A DNA stretch of 64,000 nucleotides from Shewanella mangrovi (GCF_000753795.1 NZ_JPEO01000019.1:1-64000); one strand, 5' to 3'; shown: positions 8,907-19,657, numbered from the stretch's first letter. Numbers and translations: made by a program. The notes: a model not told the origin generated them from the sequence alone.

Positions 8907-10370
8907 TTATTCAATTGCATCGGCTTTTACCTGATTTTTAAAACCAAGTTTGCTGGCCGCCAGCGATTTTGATAATGCGCCAATATTGCCTGCGCCTTGG
9001 GTCAACATCAGATCGCCATCCTGCAATACGCCGGGCAACAACTCAGCTAGCTGCTCAGGCGTAGCAACATAAACCGGATCCACCTGACCACGTAGGCGGA
9101 TACTGCGGCACAAGCTACGGCTGTCAGCCCCCGCAACGGGTGTTTCACCTGCGGCGTAGACTTCCAACAACAGCAAACAATCAACCTGTGACAGTACATC
9201 GACAAAATCTTCATAGAGATCACGGGTACGGGTAAAACGATGCGGCTGAAATGCCATCACCAAACGCTTATCCGGCCAGCCAGCCCGCGCCGCTTTAATC
9301 GTCGCTGCCACTTCACTGGGATGATGGCCGTAATCGTCCACCAGCATGATGTCGCCATTTGGGGTGGCAAAGTTGCCCAAATGCTGAAAACGACGGCCAA
9401 TCCCCTGGAATTCGACCAACGCCTGCAAAATTGCGCTATCGTCAATGTCATCCTCGGTCGCAACCGCAATCGCGGCGAGTGAATTCAGCACGTTATGACG
9501 GCCTGGTAAATTCAGCGTGATGTCTAAATCATCACGGCCTTTGCGGCGCAGGGTAAAGTGACACTGTCCTACCGTTTGGCTGAAATTCAGCGCTTGTACA
9601 TCGGCATCATCGCTAAAACCATAAGTCACCATATGACGACCGATGCGCGGCATAATTTCGCGCACCACAGGGTCGTCGATACACAGCACCGCCACGCCGT
9701 AAAACGGCAGGTTATGCAGAAAATCAACGAAGGTGGTTTTCAGCTTTTCAAAGTCCCCACCATAGGTATCCATATGGTCGGCTTCGATGTTAGTGACCAC
9801 TGACACCATCGGCTGTAGGTGCAGGAACGAAGCATCGCTTTCGTCCGCTTCAGCAATCAAGTAACGGCTATGGCCCAAGCGCGCGTTGGTACCGGCACTA
9901 TTCAGCAAACCGCCAATCACAAAGGTAGGATCTCGTCCTGCTTGTCCATAAATACTGGCGATCAAACTGGTGGTAGTCGTTTTACCGTGAGTGCCAGCAA
10001 TGGCAACACCATGGCGATAACGCATCAGCTCGGCCAACATTTCAGCGCGGCGTACAATCGGCGTGCGGTTAGCTTTAGCAGCCACAAGTTCTGGGTTGTC
10101 GGCCTTAATCGCGGTCGAGACCACCACCACATCAACATTCATTACCGCTTCAGCGGTATGACCAATCACAATCTTGGCGCCAAAAGATGCCAAACGTTCG
10201 GTGACGGCATTCTCAGCGATATCTGAGCCACTGATCTGGTAGCCTTCATTCAGCAGCACCTCAGCGATACCGCCCATACCAGCACCACCGATACCGACAA
10301 AATGAATACGCCGTACCCGGCGCATTTCCGGGATGGTTGCTCGTAACTGGGCGTATTTAGCTGCATTCAT
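8907..10370 (-). CDS. murC: UDP-N-acetylmuramate--L-alanine ligase MurC
   Basis: MurC adds L-alanine to UDP-MurNAc, the first step of the peptide stem, in the cytoplasm with ATP. The 487-residue protein has the N-terminal Rossmann motif GIGGAGMGG near residue 27, the Mur ligase ATP loop GTHGKTTTTS near 122, and the conserved EADESDASFL and VDDYGHHPSE motifs. It lies 15 bases after murG. Confidence 0.97.
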   Translation of the reverse strand: MNAAKYAQLRATIPEMRRVRRIHFVGIGGAGMGGIAEVLLNEGYQISGSDIAENAVTERLASFGAKIVIGHTAEAVMNVDVVVVSTAIKADNPELVAAKANRTPIVRRAEMLAELMRYRHGVAIAGTHGKTTTTSLIASIYGQAGRDPTFVIGGLLNSAGTNARLGHSRYLIAEADESDASFLHLQPMVSVVTNIEADHMDTYGGDFEKLKTTFVDFLHNLPFYGVAVLCIDDPVVREIMPRIGRHMVTYGFSDDADVQALNFSQTVGQCHFTLRRKGRDDLDITLNLPGRHNVLNSLAAIAVATEDDIDDSAILQALVEFQGIGRRFQHLGNFATPNGDIMLVDDYGHHPSEVAATIKAARAGWPDKRLVMAFQPHRFTRTRDLYEDFVDVLSQVDCLLLLEVYAAGETPVAGADSRSLCRSIRLRGQVDPVYVATPEQLAELLPGVLQDGDLMLTQGAGNIGALSKSLAASKLGFKNQVKADAIE

Positions 10371-10385
10371 ACTCTTTTTTATCCT

Positions 10386-11477
10386 TTACTCTGCCAACTG
10401 CTTACATACGTCAGCGACTCTGGCAGTTGCATTCGTTATGGCGACTTGCTTAGCGTTTTGTCCCATTTCAACCAACAGTTGCCGATCTTCGGCCAACGTC
10501 AATAACTGTTGCGATAAGCTCTCTACGGTCATCTGCTCCTGTGGCAACAAGCGTCCGGCGTTAGCCTTGACCAAGACATTGGCATTGCGAGTCTGGTGGT
10601 CATCTACGGCATGTGGCAAGGGGACTAAAATCGCTGGCAAGCCGACAGTTGCAAGCTCTGACACCGTTAGTGCACCCGCTCGACACACCACCACATCGGC
10701 CCAGCGATAAGCGGCTTCCATATCATCGATAAAATCCGCGACCTTGACGCGATCTTCTTGACCAACGTTCTGGTATGCCGCTAACAATCCCGCCTGATTT
10801 CCCTTACCCGCCTGATGCCACACAGTTACCGAACACTGTTGACTCAATTTCGCGACCGTTTCAGGCATCACTTCGTTAAACACTCGCGCCCCCAGACTAC
10901 CGCCGACCACCAGCACTTTTAATGCTTCTGAGGCCATAGAGCTACGCGGCTGCTCACCCAAGCTCACCAGCTCTTGGCGAATCGGGTTACCGACAACTTC
11001 GGCTTTCACCTCGGTAAAGGTGTCGGCAAAAGCACACAGCGTGCGGGTGGCAATCTTCGAGAGCAATTTGTTCGTCAGTCCAGGGATCGCGTTTTGCTCA
11101 TGCAACACCAACGGAATACCCGCTAATTTGGCGGCTACCCCACCAGGCGCGCTGGCATAGCCCCCCATGCCCATCACCACATCAGGTTTAAACTCGCGGA
11201 TAACTCTCCGCGCTTGCCAGACTGCCCGCAGCAGTTTTAACGGCGCAGCCAACTTGCGCAGGACACCGTTACCACGCACACCTTTGATGTCGATAAAGGC
11301 GATATCAAAACCATATTGCGGCACTAAGCGCGCTTCCATACGATCGGCGGTCCCCAACCACTGCACCTGCCAGCCCTGCTGTGCCAGATGCCGCGCGACC
11401 GCTAACGCCGGAAATACGTGACCGCCAGTACCACCGGCCATCACTAAAATGCGTTTACCCTGCTCGCAGCTCACCAT
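10386..11477 (-). CDS. murG: Lipid II synthase MurG (GlcNAc transferase)
   Basis: MurG transfers GlcNAc from UDP-GlcNAc onto lipid I at the inner face of the cytoplasmic membrane, making lipid II. The 363-residue product has the GGTGGHVFPALAVA donor-site loop near residue 15 and the GT28 second loop GGSLGARVFN, plus the late motif RAGALTVSE. Its start codon shares one base with the ftsW stop (TAATG), so translation is probably coupled. Confidence 0.97.
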   Translation of the reverse strand: MVSCEQGKRILVMAGGTGGHVFPALAVARHLAQQGWQVQWLGTADRMEARLVPQYGFDIAFIDIKGVRGNGVLRKLAAPLKLLRAVWQARRVIREFKPDVVMGMGGYASAPGGVAAKLAGIPLVLHEQNAIPGLTNKLLSKIATRTLCAFADTFTEVKAEVVGNPIRQELVSLGEQPRSSMASEALKVLVVGGSLGARVFNEVMPETVAKLSQQCSVTVWHQAGKGNQAGLLAAYQNVGQEDRVKVADFIDDMEAAYRWADVVVCRAGALTVSELATVGLPAILVPLPHAVDDHQTRNANVLVKANAGRLLPQEQMTVESLSQQLLTLAEDRQLLVEMGQNAKQVAITNATARVADVCKQLAE

Positions 11478-12691
11478 TATTTCATTCTCCCTTGCACCGC
11501 CTGAATCAAACTCAGGCGCCGCTCATGGTCGATGCGAATCAACACCATGGCTGCTGCGGTCATTACCCATAAACTACTGCCACCATAGCTAATAAATGGC
11601 AGGGTTAATCCTTTAGTTGGCATCATGCCGATACTGGCGCCAACGTTGACCACGGTCTGAAAACAGATCCAAATGCCAATGCCGTAAGCAAGATAACCTT
11701 CAAATGCCCGCTCCATCGCCAAACATTTGTGTCCCAGTTTCAGCGCGCGAATCGAGACGAACAACAACACTGACAACACGGCGACAATGCCGACAAAACC
11801 AAGCTCTTCCCCAATGACAGCGAAGATAAAGTCAGTATGGGCTTCCGGCAGATACTCCAACTTCTGAATACTGTTACCGAGCCCTTGCCCCAACCAGTCA
11901 CCGCGGCCATAGGCCATCAAGGATTGCGTTAACTGGTAACCGCTACCAAACGGGTCCTGCCAAGGATCCAAAAACGAGGTCACACGGCGCATACGATACG
12001 GCTCAAACACCACCAAGCCAGTGAACACTATGGTGCCCGCCAACAGCAGCACGAAGAAGTCAAACAAACGTGCTCCGGCCAAAAACAGCAAGCCCACCGT
12101 AATCACGAACAGCACAATCACTGTGCCTAAATCGGGCTGCAGAATGATCAGCAAAGCGTAAAAGACAAATACCGCAATCGGCTTATAGAAGCCTTTAGCG
12201 TTTTCTCTTACTTCCTGATGACGCCGTACCAAATAACCAGCCATGTACACCGAGAACACAAACTTGGCCATTTCGGCCACCTGAATCCGGATTGGCCCCA
12301 CCGATAACCAGCGGGTTGCGCCGTTGACGGTAGTACCAACCACCAGCACCGCAATCAGCATCAGTGCAACGCCAAGCAACATCCACGAACTGAGCTGCTG
12401 CCACTGCTCCATACTGATACGTAATACCACTGCGGCAATCACGACGCAGCCGGCCAGATAAAACAGATGACGCCACACAAAGTAAAATGGGTTGTCTTTT
12501 AAGCTCTGGGCTTCAGGCATAGAAGCAGACATCACCATTACAAACCCGAACGCCATAAGTGAGATAACCGCAAACAGCAAATGCCGGTCATACAACTGCA
12601 TGCCCGGAGCTTCCCGTTCACGAAACCAGTCCGCCCATGGCCAGCGAATGCGGCCACTAAACAGACTGAGTTGCTTCTCACTGCTGCTCAT
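11477..12691 (-). CDS. ftsW: SEDS-family septal glycosyltransferase FtsW
   Basis: FtsW is the SEDS polymerase that works with FtsI at the septum. It is a 10-helix membrane protein; hydrophobic helices fill residues from about 35 to 395. Recognisable SEDS stretches include QPDLGTVIV and the C-terminal GLTLPFISYGGSS. I placed the start at 12691 (MSSSEKQ), which has a GGAG ribosome site and overlaps the murD end by 14 bases. An in-frame ATG 33 bases upstream is less likely. The product is 404 residues. Confidence 0.95.
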   Translation of the reverse strand: MSSSEKQLSLFSGRIRWPWADWFREREAPGMQLYDRHLLFAVISLMAFGFVMVMSASMPEAQSLKDNPFYFVWRHLFYLAGCVVIAAVVLRISMEQWQQLSSWMLLGVALMLIAVLVVGTTVNGATRWLSVGPIRIQVAEMAKFVFSVYMAGYLVRRHQEVRENAKGFYKPIAVFVFYALLIILQPDLGTVIVLFVITVGLLFLAGARLFDFFVLLLAGTIVFTGLVVFEPYRMRRVTSFLDPWQDPFGSGYQLTQSLMAYGRGDWLGQGLGNSIQKLEYLPEAHTDFIFAVIGEELGFVGIVAVLSVLLFVSIRALKLGHKCLAMERAFEGYLAYGIGIWICFQTVVNVGASIGMMPTKGLTLPFISYGGSSLWVMTAAAMVLIRIDHERRLSLIQAVQGRMK

Positions 12692-14000
12692 CAAGCGCCT
12701 CCACGCGCGCGCAGAAATCATCACCCCGCGCCATAAAGTTGGGGTACATATCTAAGCTGGCACAGGCGGGCGACAACAATACAATGTCACCGGAGTTCGC
12801 AATTTCATTCGCCTTAGCCACTGCTTCTTCCATGTTAGCGACCTTAATCGCCCCTTCTTTTTGTGCGGCAATCTTGTCACCATCACGCCCTAGCGTGATC
12901 AGCGTGCTGACGCCATCCAATGCGTCTTCAAGTGCACTGAAATCAGCGCCTTTACCATCGCCACCTGCGATTAAAATAATGTCGCCCAAATAATCACTCA
13001 GACCATTGAGCGCCGCCAATGTCGAACCGACGTTGGTGGCTTTAGAGTCATTGACCCAACGTACGCCATTTTTTGATGACACCAGTTCACAGCGATGGCG
13101 CAATCCTTTAAATTCCTTGGCCACTTTTGCCATTGCGGCTTTTTCCACACCCGCAGCGTCGGCTAACGCCATGGCGGCTAAGACATTAGCGAGGTTGTGG
13201 CTACCCAGCAGCGAAATTTCATCAATATTCATGATCTCACTGCTACCACGGACGATTTTGCCATCCGTGACGCCCCAATCATCACCCTCTGGATTGCCAA
13301 GCCCAAAGCTGGTGACATTCATCGGTGACAGCGGCTCGGTTTGTTCATCATCACGGTTAAACACCGCTAAGCGGCTCTGATCAAACAGATGCAGCTTAGC
13401 GCGACGATAAGCCTCAAGATCGCTGTAGCGATCCATATGGTCTTCGCTGATGTTCAGACAGGTCGCCGCAATACAATCCAGACTATTGGTGGTTTCTAAC
13501 TGAAAGCTCGACAACTCCAACACATAATGCGTGGCATATTGGTTAAGCAGCTCTAACGCTGGTACACCTAAATTGCCGCCAACAGCGACATCGATGCCTG
13601 CTTCTCTGAGCATCTCACCAACTAACGTGGTTACCGTCGATTTACCGTTAGAACCGGTAATGGCCAGCACGCAAGGTGATCGGTCAGCAATGGCGCGCGC
13701 AAACAACTCAACATCGCCAATCACTTCAATGTCCATATCCAAGGCTACACGCACTTCTGGCGTATCCATCGGGATCCCCGGACTGATAATGATCTGCTCC
13801 GCTTGTACCAGCGCGCGACAATCAAAGCCGCCCACATGGCAATCCAATTGTGGAAATTCGGCTTTAATTTCATCGAGTCCAGGCGGATTGCGCCGACTGT
13901 CCATCACCAGTGGCGTAATGCCTTGCGACATCAGATAACGAACCACCGATTTGCCGGTAGCTCCCAACCCCATCACAATGTGCGAGTATCGTTGCGCCAT
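12678..14000 (-). CDS. murD: UDP-MurNAc-L-Ala--D-glutamate ligase MurD
   Basis: MurD adds D-glutamate to UDP-MurNAc-L-Ala. The 440-residue product has the N-terminal GLGATGKS motif, the ATP loop ITGSNGKSTVTTL near residue 115, and the ligase motifs FQLETTNSLD and WVNDSKATN. It starts 4 bases after mraY and its end overlaps ftsW. Confidence 0.97.
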   Translation of the reverse strand: MAQRYSHIVMGLGATGKSVVRYLMSQGITPLVMDSRRNPPGLDEIKAEFPQLDCHVGGFDCRALVQAEQIIISPGIPMDTPEVRVALDMDIEVIGDVELFARAIADRSPCVLAITGSNGKSTVTTLVGEMLREAGIDVAVGGNLGVPALELLNQYATHYVLELSSFQLETTNSLDCIAATCLNISEDHMDRYSDLEAYRRAKLHLFDQSRLAVFNRDDEQTEPLSPMNVTSFGLGNPEGDDWGVTDGKIVRGSSEIMNIDEISLLGSHNLANVLAAMALADAAGVEKAAMAKVAKEFKGLRHRCELVSSKNGVRWVNDSKATNVGSTLAALNGLSDYLGDIILIAGGDGKGADFSALEDALDGVSTLITLGRDGDKIAAQKEGAIKVANMEEAVAKANEIANSGDIVLLSPACASLDMYPNFMARGDDFCARVEALDEQQ

Positions 14001-14004
14001 AGCC

Positions 14005-15087
14005 TTACCTCAGTTTCAGCGTTGCCAAACCCAGCAACACCAAAAACAGCGAAATGATCCAGAAGCGCACAATCACGCGCGGCTCTGGCCAGCCTTTTAA
14101 TTCGTAGTGGTGATGAATCGGTGCCATGCGGAAAATCCGTTGGCCACGCAATTTGTACGACCCTACCTGCAAAATCACAGACACGGTTTCCATCACAAAT
14201 ACGCCGCCCATGATCACTAACAAAATCTCTTGCCGCACCAATACTGCAATTGTGCCGAGTGCCGCACCCAGCGACAGCGAGCCAACATCGCCCATAAACA
14301 CTTGCGCCGGATAGGTGTTAAACCATAAAAAGCCCAATCCGGCTCCCACGATGGCGGTACACACAATAACCAACTCACTGGCGCCTGGTAGATGCGGAAT
14401 GTTCAGGTACGCCGCAAACTGCGCGTGACCAGACAAATAAGCAATCAAGGCAAATGCTGCAGCCACCATCACTGTCGGCGTTATTGCTAGGCCATCGAGA
14501 CCATCGGTCAAATTCACCGCATTGCTAGAACCGACAATGGTGAAATAGGCCAGTACCATAAAGACAGCACCCAACTGCGGCATCACGTCTTTAAAAAACG
14601 GCACCACTAACTGAGTTTCCCCCGCTACGCCAGCGGTGTAATACAAGTAAACAGCCACCACCAGTGCAGATACTGACTGCCAAAAATACTTCCAACGCGC
14701 CACCAGCCCCTTCGGATCTTTGCGGATCACTTTGCGGTAGTCATCCATAAAACCAATAAGGCCAAAGGCCGCTAATACAAACAGCGTCACCCACACATAG
14801 CGGTTATCAAGATCGCCCCACAGCAACACACTGAGGAAAATGCCTGCGAGGATGAGTAACCCACCCATGGTTGGCGTACCGCGCTTACTAAAATGCGACT
14901 CTGGACCATCGTTACGTACTACCTGACCAATCTGCAGCAATTGCAGTTTTTGGATCAGTTTTGGCCCCCACCACAGTGAAAAGCTGAGCGCCGTCAGCAA
15001 GCCGAGAATGGCTCTGAAGGTCACATAAGAAAACACATTAAACCCGGTATAAAACTGGGTCAGATACTCCGCCAGATAAACCAGCAT
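14005..15087 (-). CDS. mraY: Phospho-MurNAc-pentapeptide transferase MraY
   Basis: MraY makes lipid I by moving phospho-MurNAc-pentapeptide to undecaprenyl phosphate. It is a 360-residue, 10-helix inner-membrane enzyme. Visible signatures are FMDDYRKV with the paired aspartates, NLTDGLDGLA near residue 190, and the late IHHHYELKGW histidine motif. The preceding murF stop abuts the start. Confidence 0.97.
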   Translation of the reverse strand: MLVYLAEYLTQFYTGFNVFSYVTFRAILGLLTALSFSLWWGPKLIQKLQLLQIGQVVRNDGPESHFSKRGTPTMGGLLILAGIFLSVLLWGDLDNRYVWVTLFVLAAFGLIGFMDDYRKVIRKDPKGLVARWKYFWQSVSALVVAVYLYYTAGVAGETQLVVPFFKDVMPQLGAVFMVLAYFTIVGSSNAVNLTDGLDGLAITPTVMVAAAFALIAYLSGHAQFAAYLNIPHLPGASELVIVCTAIVGAGLGFLWFNTYPAQVFMGDVGSLSLGAALGTIAVLVRQEILLVIMGGVFVMETVSVILQVGSYKLRGQRIFRMAPIHHHYELKGWPEPRVIVRFWIISLFLVLLGLATLKLR

Positions 15088-16461
15088 TTACACTAACTCC
15101 CCACGCCCTTGCGCCGCTATTAAGGCTTCGACAACTCGCTCCATGCGCGAACTGCGAGAACCTTTTACCAATACAGTGACCTTCCCAGTATGCTGTTTGA
15201 TATCTGTTATTAATTTATGCACCAGTTGCTCTACATCTTGCAGATGTGGAGTGCCGAATCCTTCGCTGGTATTTTGCGTTAAGTCACCGCAGCAATAGAG
15301 TGCTGATACGCCAGCCTGTTTTGCCTGCTCGCCGAGCTCGCGGTGTAAAAGCGCGGCATTGTCGCCTAATTCGCCTAAGTCGCCCAGTACCAAGGCGCGA
15401 AATCCTGATAATTCTGTCAGCCAATTGATAGCTGCGGTGACCGATGCCGGATTCGCGTTATAACTGTCATCCACCAACAACACTCGGCCAAACTCATGCG
15501 GCACCATGCGCCCTTTCACCGGTTTCATAGCTTCGAGTCCCGCTTTGATAACGGCCAATGGCACGTTCAGCGCAATACAGATAGCGGCCGCCGCTAATGC
15601 ATTACTCACCTGATGACGCCCAGCTAATGGCAGTTGGATAGCGAGCTGCTGCAGCTTGTACTCCAACACAAACTGATAACGCCCACCGATATCGCTGCTC
15701 AACTGCTTGGCCATCACGTCGGCCGCGTCTTGACAGGAAAACGCTAACTGACGATGGCCCGCAGCTGCCTGACGCATGACGTCAGCATAATGATCGTCGG
15801 CATTAATAATGGCGATACCGTCTGCTGTAAGATGGCGGAAAATCTCTGATTTAGCCTTGGCGACACCGGCTTCTGAACCAAAGCCTTCCAAATGCGCACT
15901 GGCTACATTGTTCACCAATGCCACTTGTGGCCGTACTATGCTGGAGGTGTAATCAATCTCACCTGGATGATTAGCACCGAGCTCAAACACTGCGTATTCG
16001 TGCTTTGGCGTCAACCGCAGCGCCGTGAGCGGTACACCGATATCATTATTGAAATTACCTGCGGTATAGAGCACCGAAAATTGGCGCGCCAAAATCGACG
16101 CGACCATCTCTTTGACACTGGTTTTGCCGTTAGAGCCAGTTAAGGCAACACAACGGGGCGCTATTCGATCGCTCACTAATTTCCCTAACTGACCCAATGC
16201 CTTATGGGTATCAGCTACCACCAATTGCGGTGTAGCGATAGGCAATTCACGATTAACCAACAACGCCATCGCACCAGCGTCGATAGCGCTTTGCGCATAA
16301 TCATGACCGTCAAAACGTTCACCTTTAAGCGCGATGAACAGGCTGTCTGTTGCGACGCGGCTGTCGGTGGTCACGCGATTTACCACGATGTCCAATGCCA
16401 ACGACGGTACTAACCGCGCACCTAAGGCGATGGCAATCTCACCCAACGTTAAGGCAATCAT
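15088..16461 (-). CDS. murF: UDP-MurNAc-tripeptide--D-Ala-D-Ala ligase MurF
   Basis: MurF attaches D-Ala-D-Ala to complete the pentapeptide precursor. The 457-residue product has the ATP loop ALTGSNGKTSVKEM near residue 108, FELGANHPGEI, and the VDDSYNANP motif typical of MurF. It overlaps the murE stop by 4 bases (ATGA), a translational coupling arrangement. Confidence 0.96.
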   Translation of the reverse strand: MIALTLGEIAIALGARLVPSLALDIVVNRVTTDSRVATDSLFIALKGERFDGHDYAQSAIDAGAMALLVNRELPIATPQLVVADTHKALGQLGKLVSDRIAPRCVALTGSNGKTSVKEMVASILARQFSVLYTAGNFNNDIGVPLTALRLTPKHEYAVFELGANHPGEIDYTSSIVRPQVALVNNVASAHLEGFGSEAGVAKAKSEIFRHLTADGIAIINADDHYADVMRQAAAGHRQLAFSCQDAADVMAKQLSSDIGGRYQFVLEYKLQQLAIQLPLAGRHQVSNALAAAAICIALNVPLAVIKAGLEAMKPVKGRMVPHEFGRVLLVDDSYNANPASVTAAINWLTELSGFRALVLGDLGELGDNAALLHRELGEQAKQAGVSALYCCGDLTQNTSEGFGTPHLQDVEQLVHKLITDIKQHTGKVTVLVKGSRSSRMERVVEALIAAQGRGELV

Positions 16462-17924
16462 TCATGACCTCCGCAGAGTTGTTGCGCCAACGCGCGTTCA
16501 TCGTAATGCCGACGTTTTCCGTTAATCTCTTGATAAGTCTCATGTCCCTTGCCTGCCAGTAAAATCACGTCGCCTGGCTTAGCTAATGCCACTACTTGCT
16601 TAATGGCGGTTTCTCTATCAACTTCAAATAGTGCCGCGTCAGGCTGTAATAAACCTGCGCGAATATCGTCTAAAATCGCGACGGGATCTTCACTGCGCAC
16701 GTTATCGCTAGTCACCATAATGCGATCGGCTAAGCGCTCTGCAATGGCGCCCATTTGAGGCCGTTTGCCTTTATCGCGATCACCTCCGCAACCAAACAAA
16801 CACCAGAGTGTACCGTCACAGTGACTACGTGCCGCTTGCAACGCTTTATCTAGACCATCTGGAGTATGGGCGTAATCGACAACAATCGAATAGCCAGCAG
16901 CTGCGGTAAAACATTCCATACGACCAGCGACAGGTTGTAATCTAGGTGCTAGCTCAAGCAGCTGCGGCATTGAATAGCCCATGGCGTATAGCGTGGACAG
17001 TGCCGCTAACAGATTGGCAAGATTGAATTCGCCTAACAACGAGGTGTTAAGTGTTCCCATACCTTCGGGCCATAGAATCTGCGCCGTCATGCCGGCATGA
17101 TGATAATGAGCTGAATGCGCGCGAATTGTGGCAGAGGTGTCATTTTGCAATGAAAAACCTAACGCCAATTCGCCAAGTTCTTGAAACCAAGCAGCCCCCA
17201 CGCTGTCGTCCAGATTAATCACCGCATGTTTCACACTCGGAAATGCCATCAGCCGTCTTTTGGCCGCGGCATAGGCTTCCATGCTGTGATGAAAATCGAG
17301 ATGATCACGACTAAGGTTGGTAAATACCGCCACTTCAAACGGCACCGCATCCACACGCCCTTGCACTAAACCGTGGCTGGAAACTTCCATCGCGCAAACA
17401 TCGATCTGTTGCTGCGACATGTCGTTCAGCTGTGTTATTACGGTGACCGCATCCGCGGTGGTATTGCCAGTATCAATCAGCTGATTCAGCCGACCATTAC
17501 CGATAGTGCCCATCACGGTCGCTTGCTGGCCCAGCAACTCGACCCATTGCGCAATCAACTGAGTTACCGAAGTCTTGCCATTGGTGCCAGTAACCCCCAC
17601 CACACGGGTGTGCCAACCTTTCGGCAGGAAAAACTGTGCCGCTACTGCGGACAACTGCCGATTCAACTGGAAAAAATCGATAACTAAGCCATTTTCGCGA
17701 TGCACATGGCCGTGTTCATCCGGCACATCGGTATGACGCAATACCGCTGTCGCACCGTTACTTTGCGCTGCCGCGATATATTCGCGGCCATCAACTCGGT
17801 AACCGGGCACCGCCAAGAACAAGCCGCCGTTAACGACCTTACGACTATCAATTGTCGGCGCAGCGACTGATTCGTTACCTGCATAATGAAACCAAGGTGC
17901 CAGCAGATCTTTGAGGAGTATCAT
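16458..17924 (-). CDS. murE: UDP-MurNAc-tripeptide synthetase MurE
   Basis: MurE adds the third residue of the peptide stem, meso-diaminopimelate in Gram-negative bacteria. The 488-residue product has the ATP loop GVTGTNGKTSVTQ near residue 112 and VDYAHTPDGL. The substrate-selecting motif reads DNVRSEDP where E. coli has DNPR; the arginine that contacts diaminopimelate is kept, so the same substrate is expected. It overlaps ftsI by 4 bases. Confidence 0.96.
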   Translation of the reverse strand: MILLKDLLAPWFHYAGNESVAAPTIDSRKVVNGGLFLAVPGYRVDGREYIAAAQSNGATAVLRHTDVPDEHGHVHRENGLVIDFFQLNRQLSAVAAQFFLPKGWHTRVVGVTGTNGKTSVTQLIAQWVELLGQQATVMGTIGNGRLNQLIDTGNTTADAVTVITQLNDMSQQQIDVCAMEVSSHGLVQGRVDAVPFEVAVFTNLSRDHLDFHHSMEAYAAAKRRLMAFPSVKHAVINLDDSVGAAWFQELGELALGFSLQNDTSATIRAHSAHYHHAGMTAQILWPEGMGTLNTSLLGEFNLANLLAALSTLYAMGYSMPQLLELAPRLQPVAGRMECFTAAAGYSIVVDYAHTPDGLDKALQAARSHCDGTLWCLFGCGGDRDKGKRPQMGAIAERLADRIMVTSDNVRSEDPVAILDDIRAGLLQPDAALFEVDRETAIKQVVALAKPGDVILLAGKGHETYQEINGKRRHYDERALAQQLCGGHE

Positions 17925-19657
17925 GGCTGACCTCCCGGTGTACCAGCTAACTGCACTAGCTCGCGCGTGCTGGCAGGTTCAACGTTGAGCATCTGCAACG
18001 CACCTGACATCACCTTACCAAATACCGGACCAGACACATCACCACCATAGTAGTGATCGCCTTTGGGTTCGTTCACTACGACGACCATTGCCAGGCGTGG
18101 ATCGTTGGCAGGCGCAACGCCAGCAAACAGTGCTACATAGTCATCACCATAACCGCCGGCAACCGCTTTACGGCTGGTACCCGATTTCCCGGCGACCGGA
18201 TAGCCATCGATATGCGCTTTTGTGCCTGTGCCGCCTTCCTCGGTGACACCCACCAGCATTTTCAGCACCTCTTTGGCGACATCTTCTGATAGCACGCGCT
18301 TACCTTCCGGCGCTTGCTTCAATTTGAAAATGGAGGATGGATAAAGCATACCGCCACTGCCCAATGTAGCGTACATACGCGCCAACTGCAGTGGTGTCAC
18401 AGTCAAGCCATAACCAAACGCCAATGTGGCGCGCTCAAAGTCAGACCAACGGTGACGTTCTGGTACTAGGCCAGGACTTTCGCCCGTCATATTAATGCCG
18501 CTGTAGCCACCTAGTCCCAATGATTGATAGGTACCCAGTAAGTGTTGGATTGGCATTTCTAACGCCAACTTACTGATACCCATATTGGAGGATTTTTTTA
18601 GGATCATCGCTAGCGTGATATCACCGTAGTTGCGGCTATCTCGCACCTGCTGACCACCAATACGCATCCAACCTGGCGAGGTATCCACTTTGTCGCCCGG
18701 CTTCACAATCCCAGCTTGTAGTGCCGCGGCCACCACAAAAGGTTTTACCGTAGATCCCGGTTCATAGGCATCCACCAAGGCGCGGTTACGCATACGGTAA
18801 CTTTGCAAATGATCACGGGAGTTAGGGTTATAGGAAGGCGTGTTAGCCATCGCTAAGACTTCGCCAGTACGAACATCTATCATCACCAAAGATGCAGAAG
18901 TTGCCTGATACATTTCGGTGGCACGTTTCAATTCGCGATAAGCCAGTTGTTGAATGCGTTGATCGATGCTCAATACTAGATCGTTGGGGCTTTCGCCTTC
19001 CTGAATAATATCGAGTCGCTCTACCACGCGACCGTCGCGAGACTTACGCACCTTCTGTTTTGACGGCGTTCCCGTCAACCAGTTGTCGTAGGTATTTTCT
19101 AAGCCTTCAATGCCCACATCATCAATATTGGTGATCCCCACCAACTGAGCCGTAATTTCACCGGTTGGATAGTAGCGACGAGATTCAGCTTTGAGATATA
19201 TGCCGGGCAGCTTGAGCTGCCGAATATAATTCGCCACTTCCGGGGTAATTTGTCGTTTTAAGTAGGTAAAACGTTTTTTCGGGTTATCGCGCACCCGGGC
19301 AAGCACTTCATCTACCGGCTCATGCAGCACATCGGCCAATGCTTGCCAACGACGCATATCTTCAAAGCCATTTTCATCAAACACCACTTTAGGATCGGCG
19401 TATACCGCCCGCACAGGCACACTGACCGCCAGCATTTCACCGTTGCGATCGGTAATCAAACCACGTTGTACTTCATTTGACGTGGTGCGGAGTGTCCGCA
19501 TATCGCTTTCATGGCGCAGTCGCCCAGGCTCAAGCACCTGAATATAAGCGGCACGCGCCACCAGCGAGAAAAAAACCGCGCATACGGAAAAAACCACCAG
19601 CTTTAAACGCCAGTGGATTGGTTCAGGTTTGGTAATCCTTTTCGCCTGCTTTTTCAT
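17921..19657 (-). CDS. ftsI: Septal peptidoglycan transpeptidase FtsI (PBP3)
   Basis: FtsI cross-links septal peptidoglycan and partners FtsW. The 578-residue class B penicillin-binding protein has a cytoplasmic basic tail, one membrane helix at about 18-40, a dimerisation module, and a transpeptidase domain. The serine motif is GSTVKPF near residue 300, followed by the SSN triad (KSSNMG) and KSGTS. It overlaps ftsL by 4 bases. These active-site motifs are the target of beta-lactams in this family. Confidence 0.97.
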   Translation of the reverse strand: MKKQAKRITKPEPIHWRLKLVVFSVCAVFFSLVARAAYIQVLEPGRLRHESDMRTLRTTSNEVQRGLITDRNGEMLAVSVPVRAVYADPKVVFDENGFEDMRRWQALADVLHEPVDEVLARVRDNPKKRFTYLKRQITPEVANYIRQLKLPGIYLKAESRRYYPTGEITAQLVGITNIDDVGIEGLENTYDNWLTGTPSKQKVRKSRDGRVVERLDIIQEGESPNDLVLSIDQRIQQLAYRELKRATEMYQATSASLVMIDVRTGEVLAMANTPSYNPNSRDHLQSYRMRNRALVDAYEPGSTVKPFVVAAALQAGIVKPGDKVDTSPGWMRIGGQQVRDSRNYGDITLAMILKKSSNMGISKLALEMPIQHLLGTYQSLGLGGYSGINMTGESPGLVPERHRWSDFERATLAFGYGLTVTPLQLARMYATLGSGGMLYPSSIFKLKQAPEGKRVLSEDVAKEVLKMLVGVTEEGGTGTKAHIDGYPVAGKSGTSRKAVAGGYGDDYVALFAGVAPANDPRLAMVVVVNEPKGDHYYGGDVSGPVFGKVMSGALQMLNVEPASTRELVQLAGTPGGQP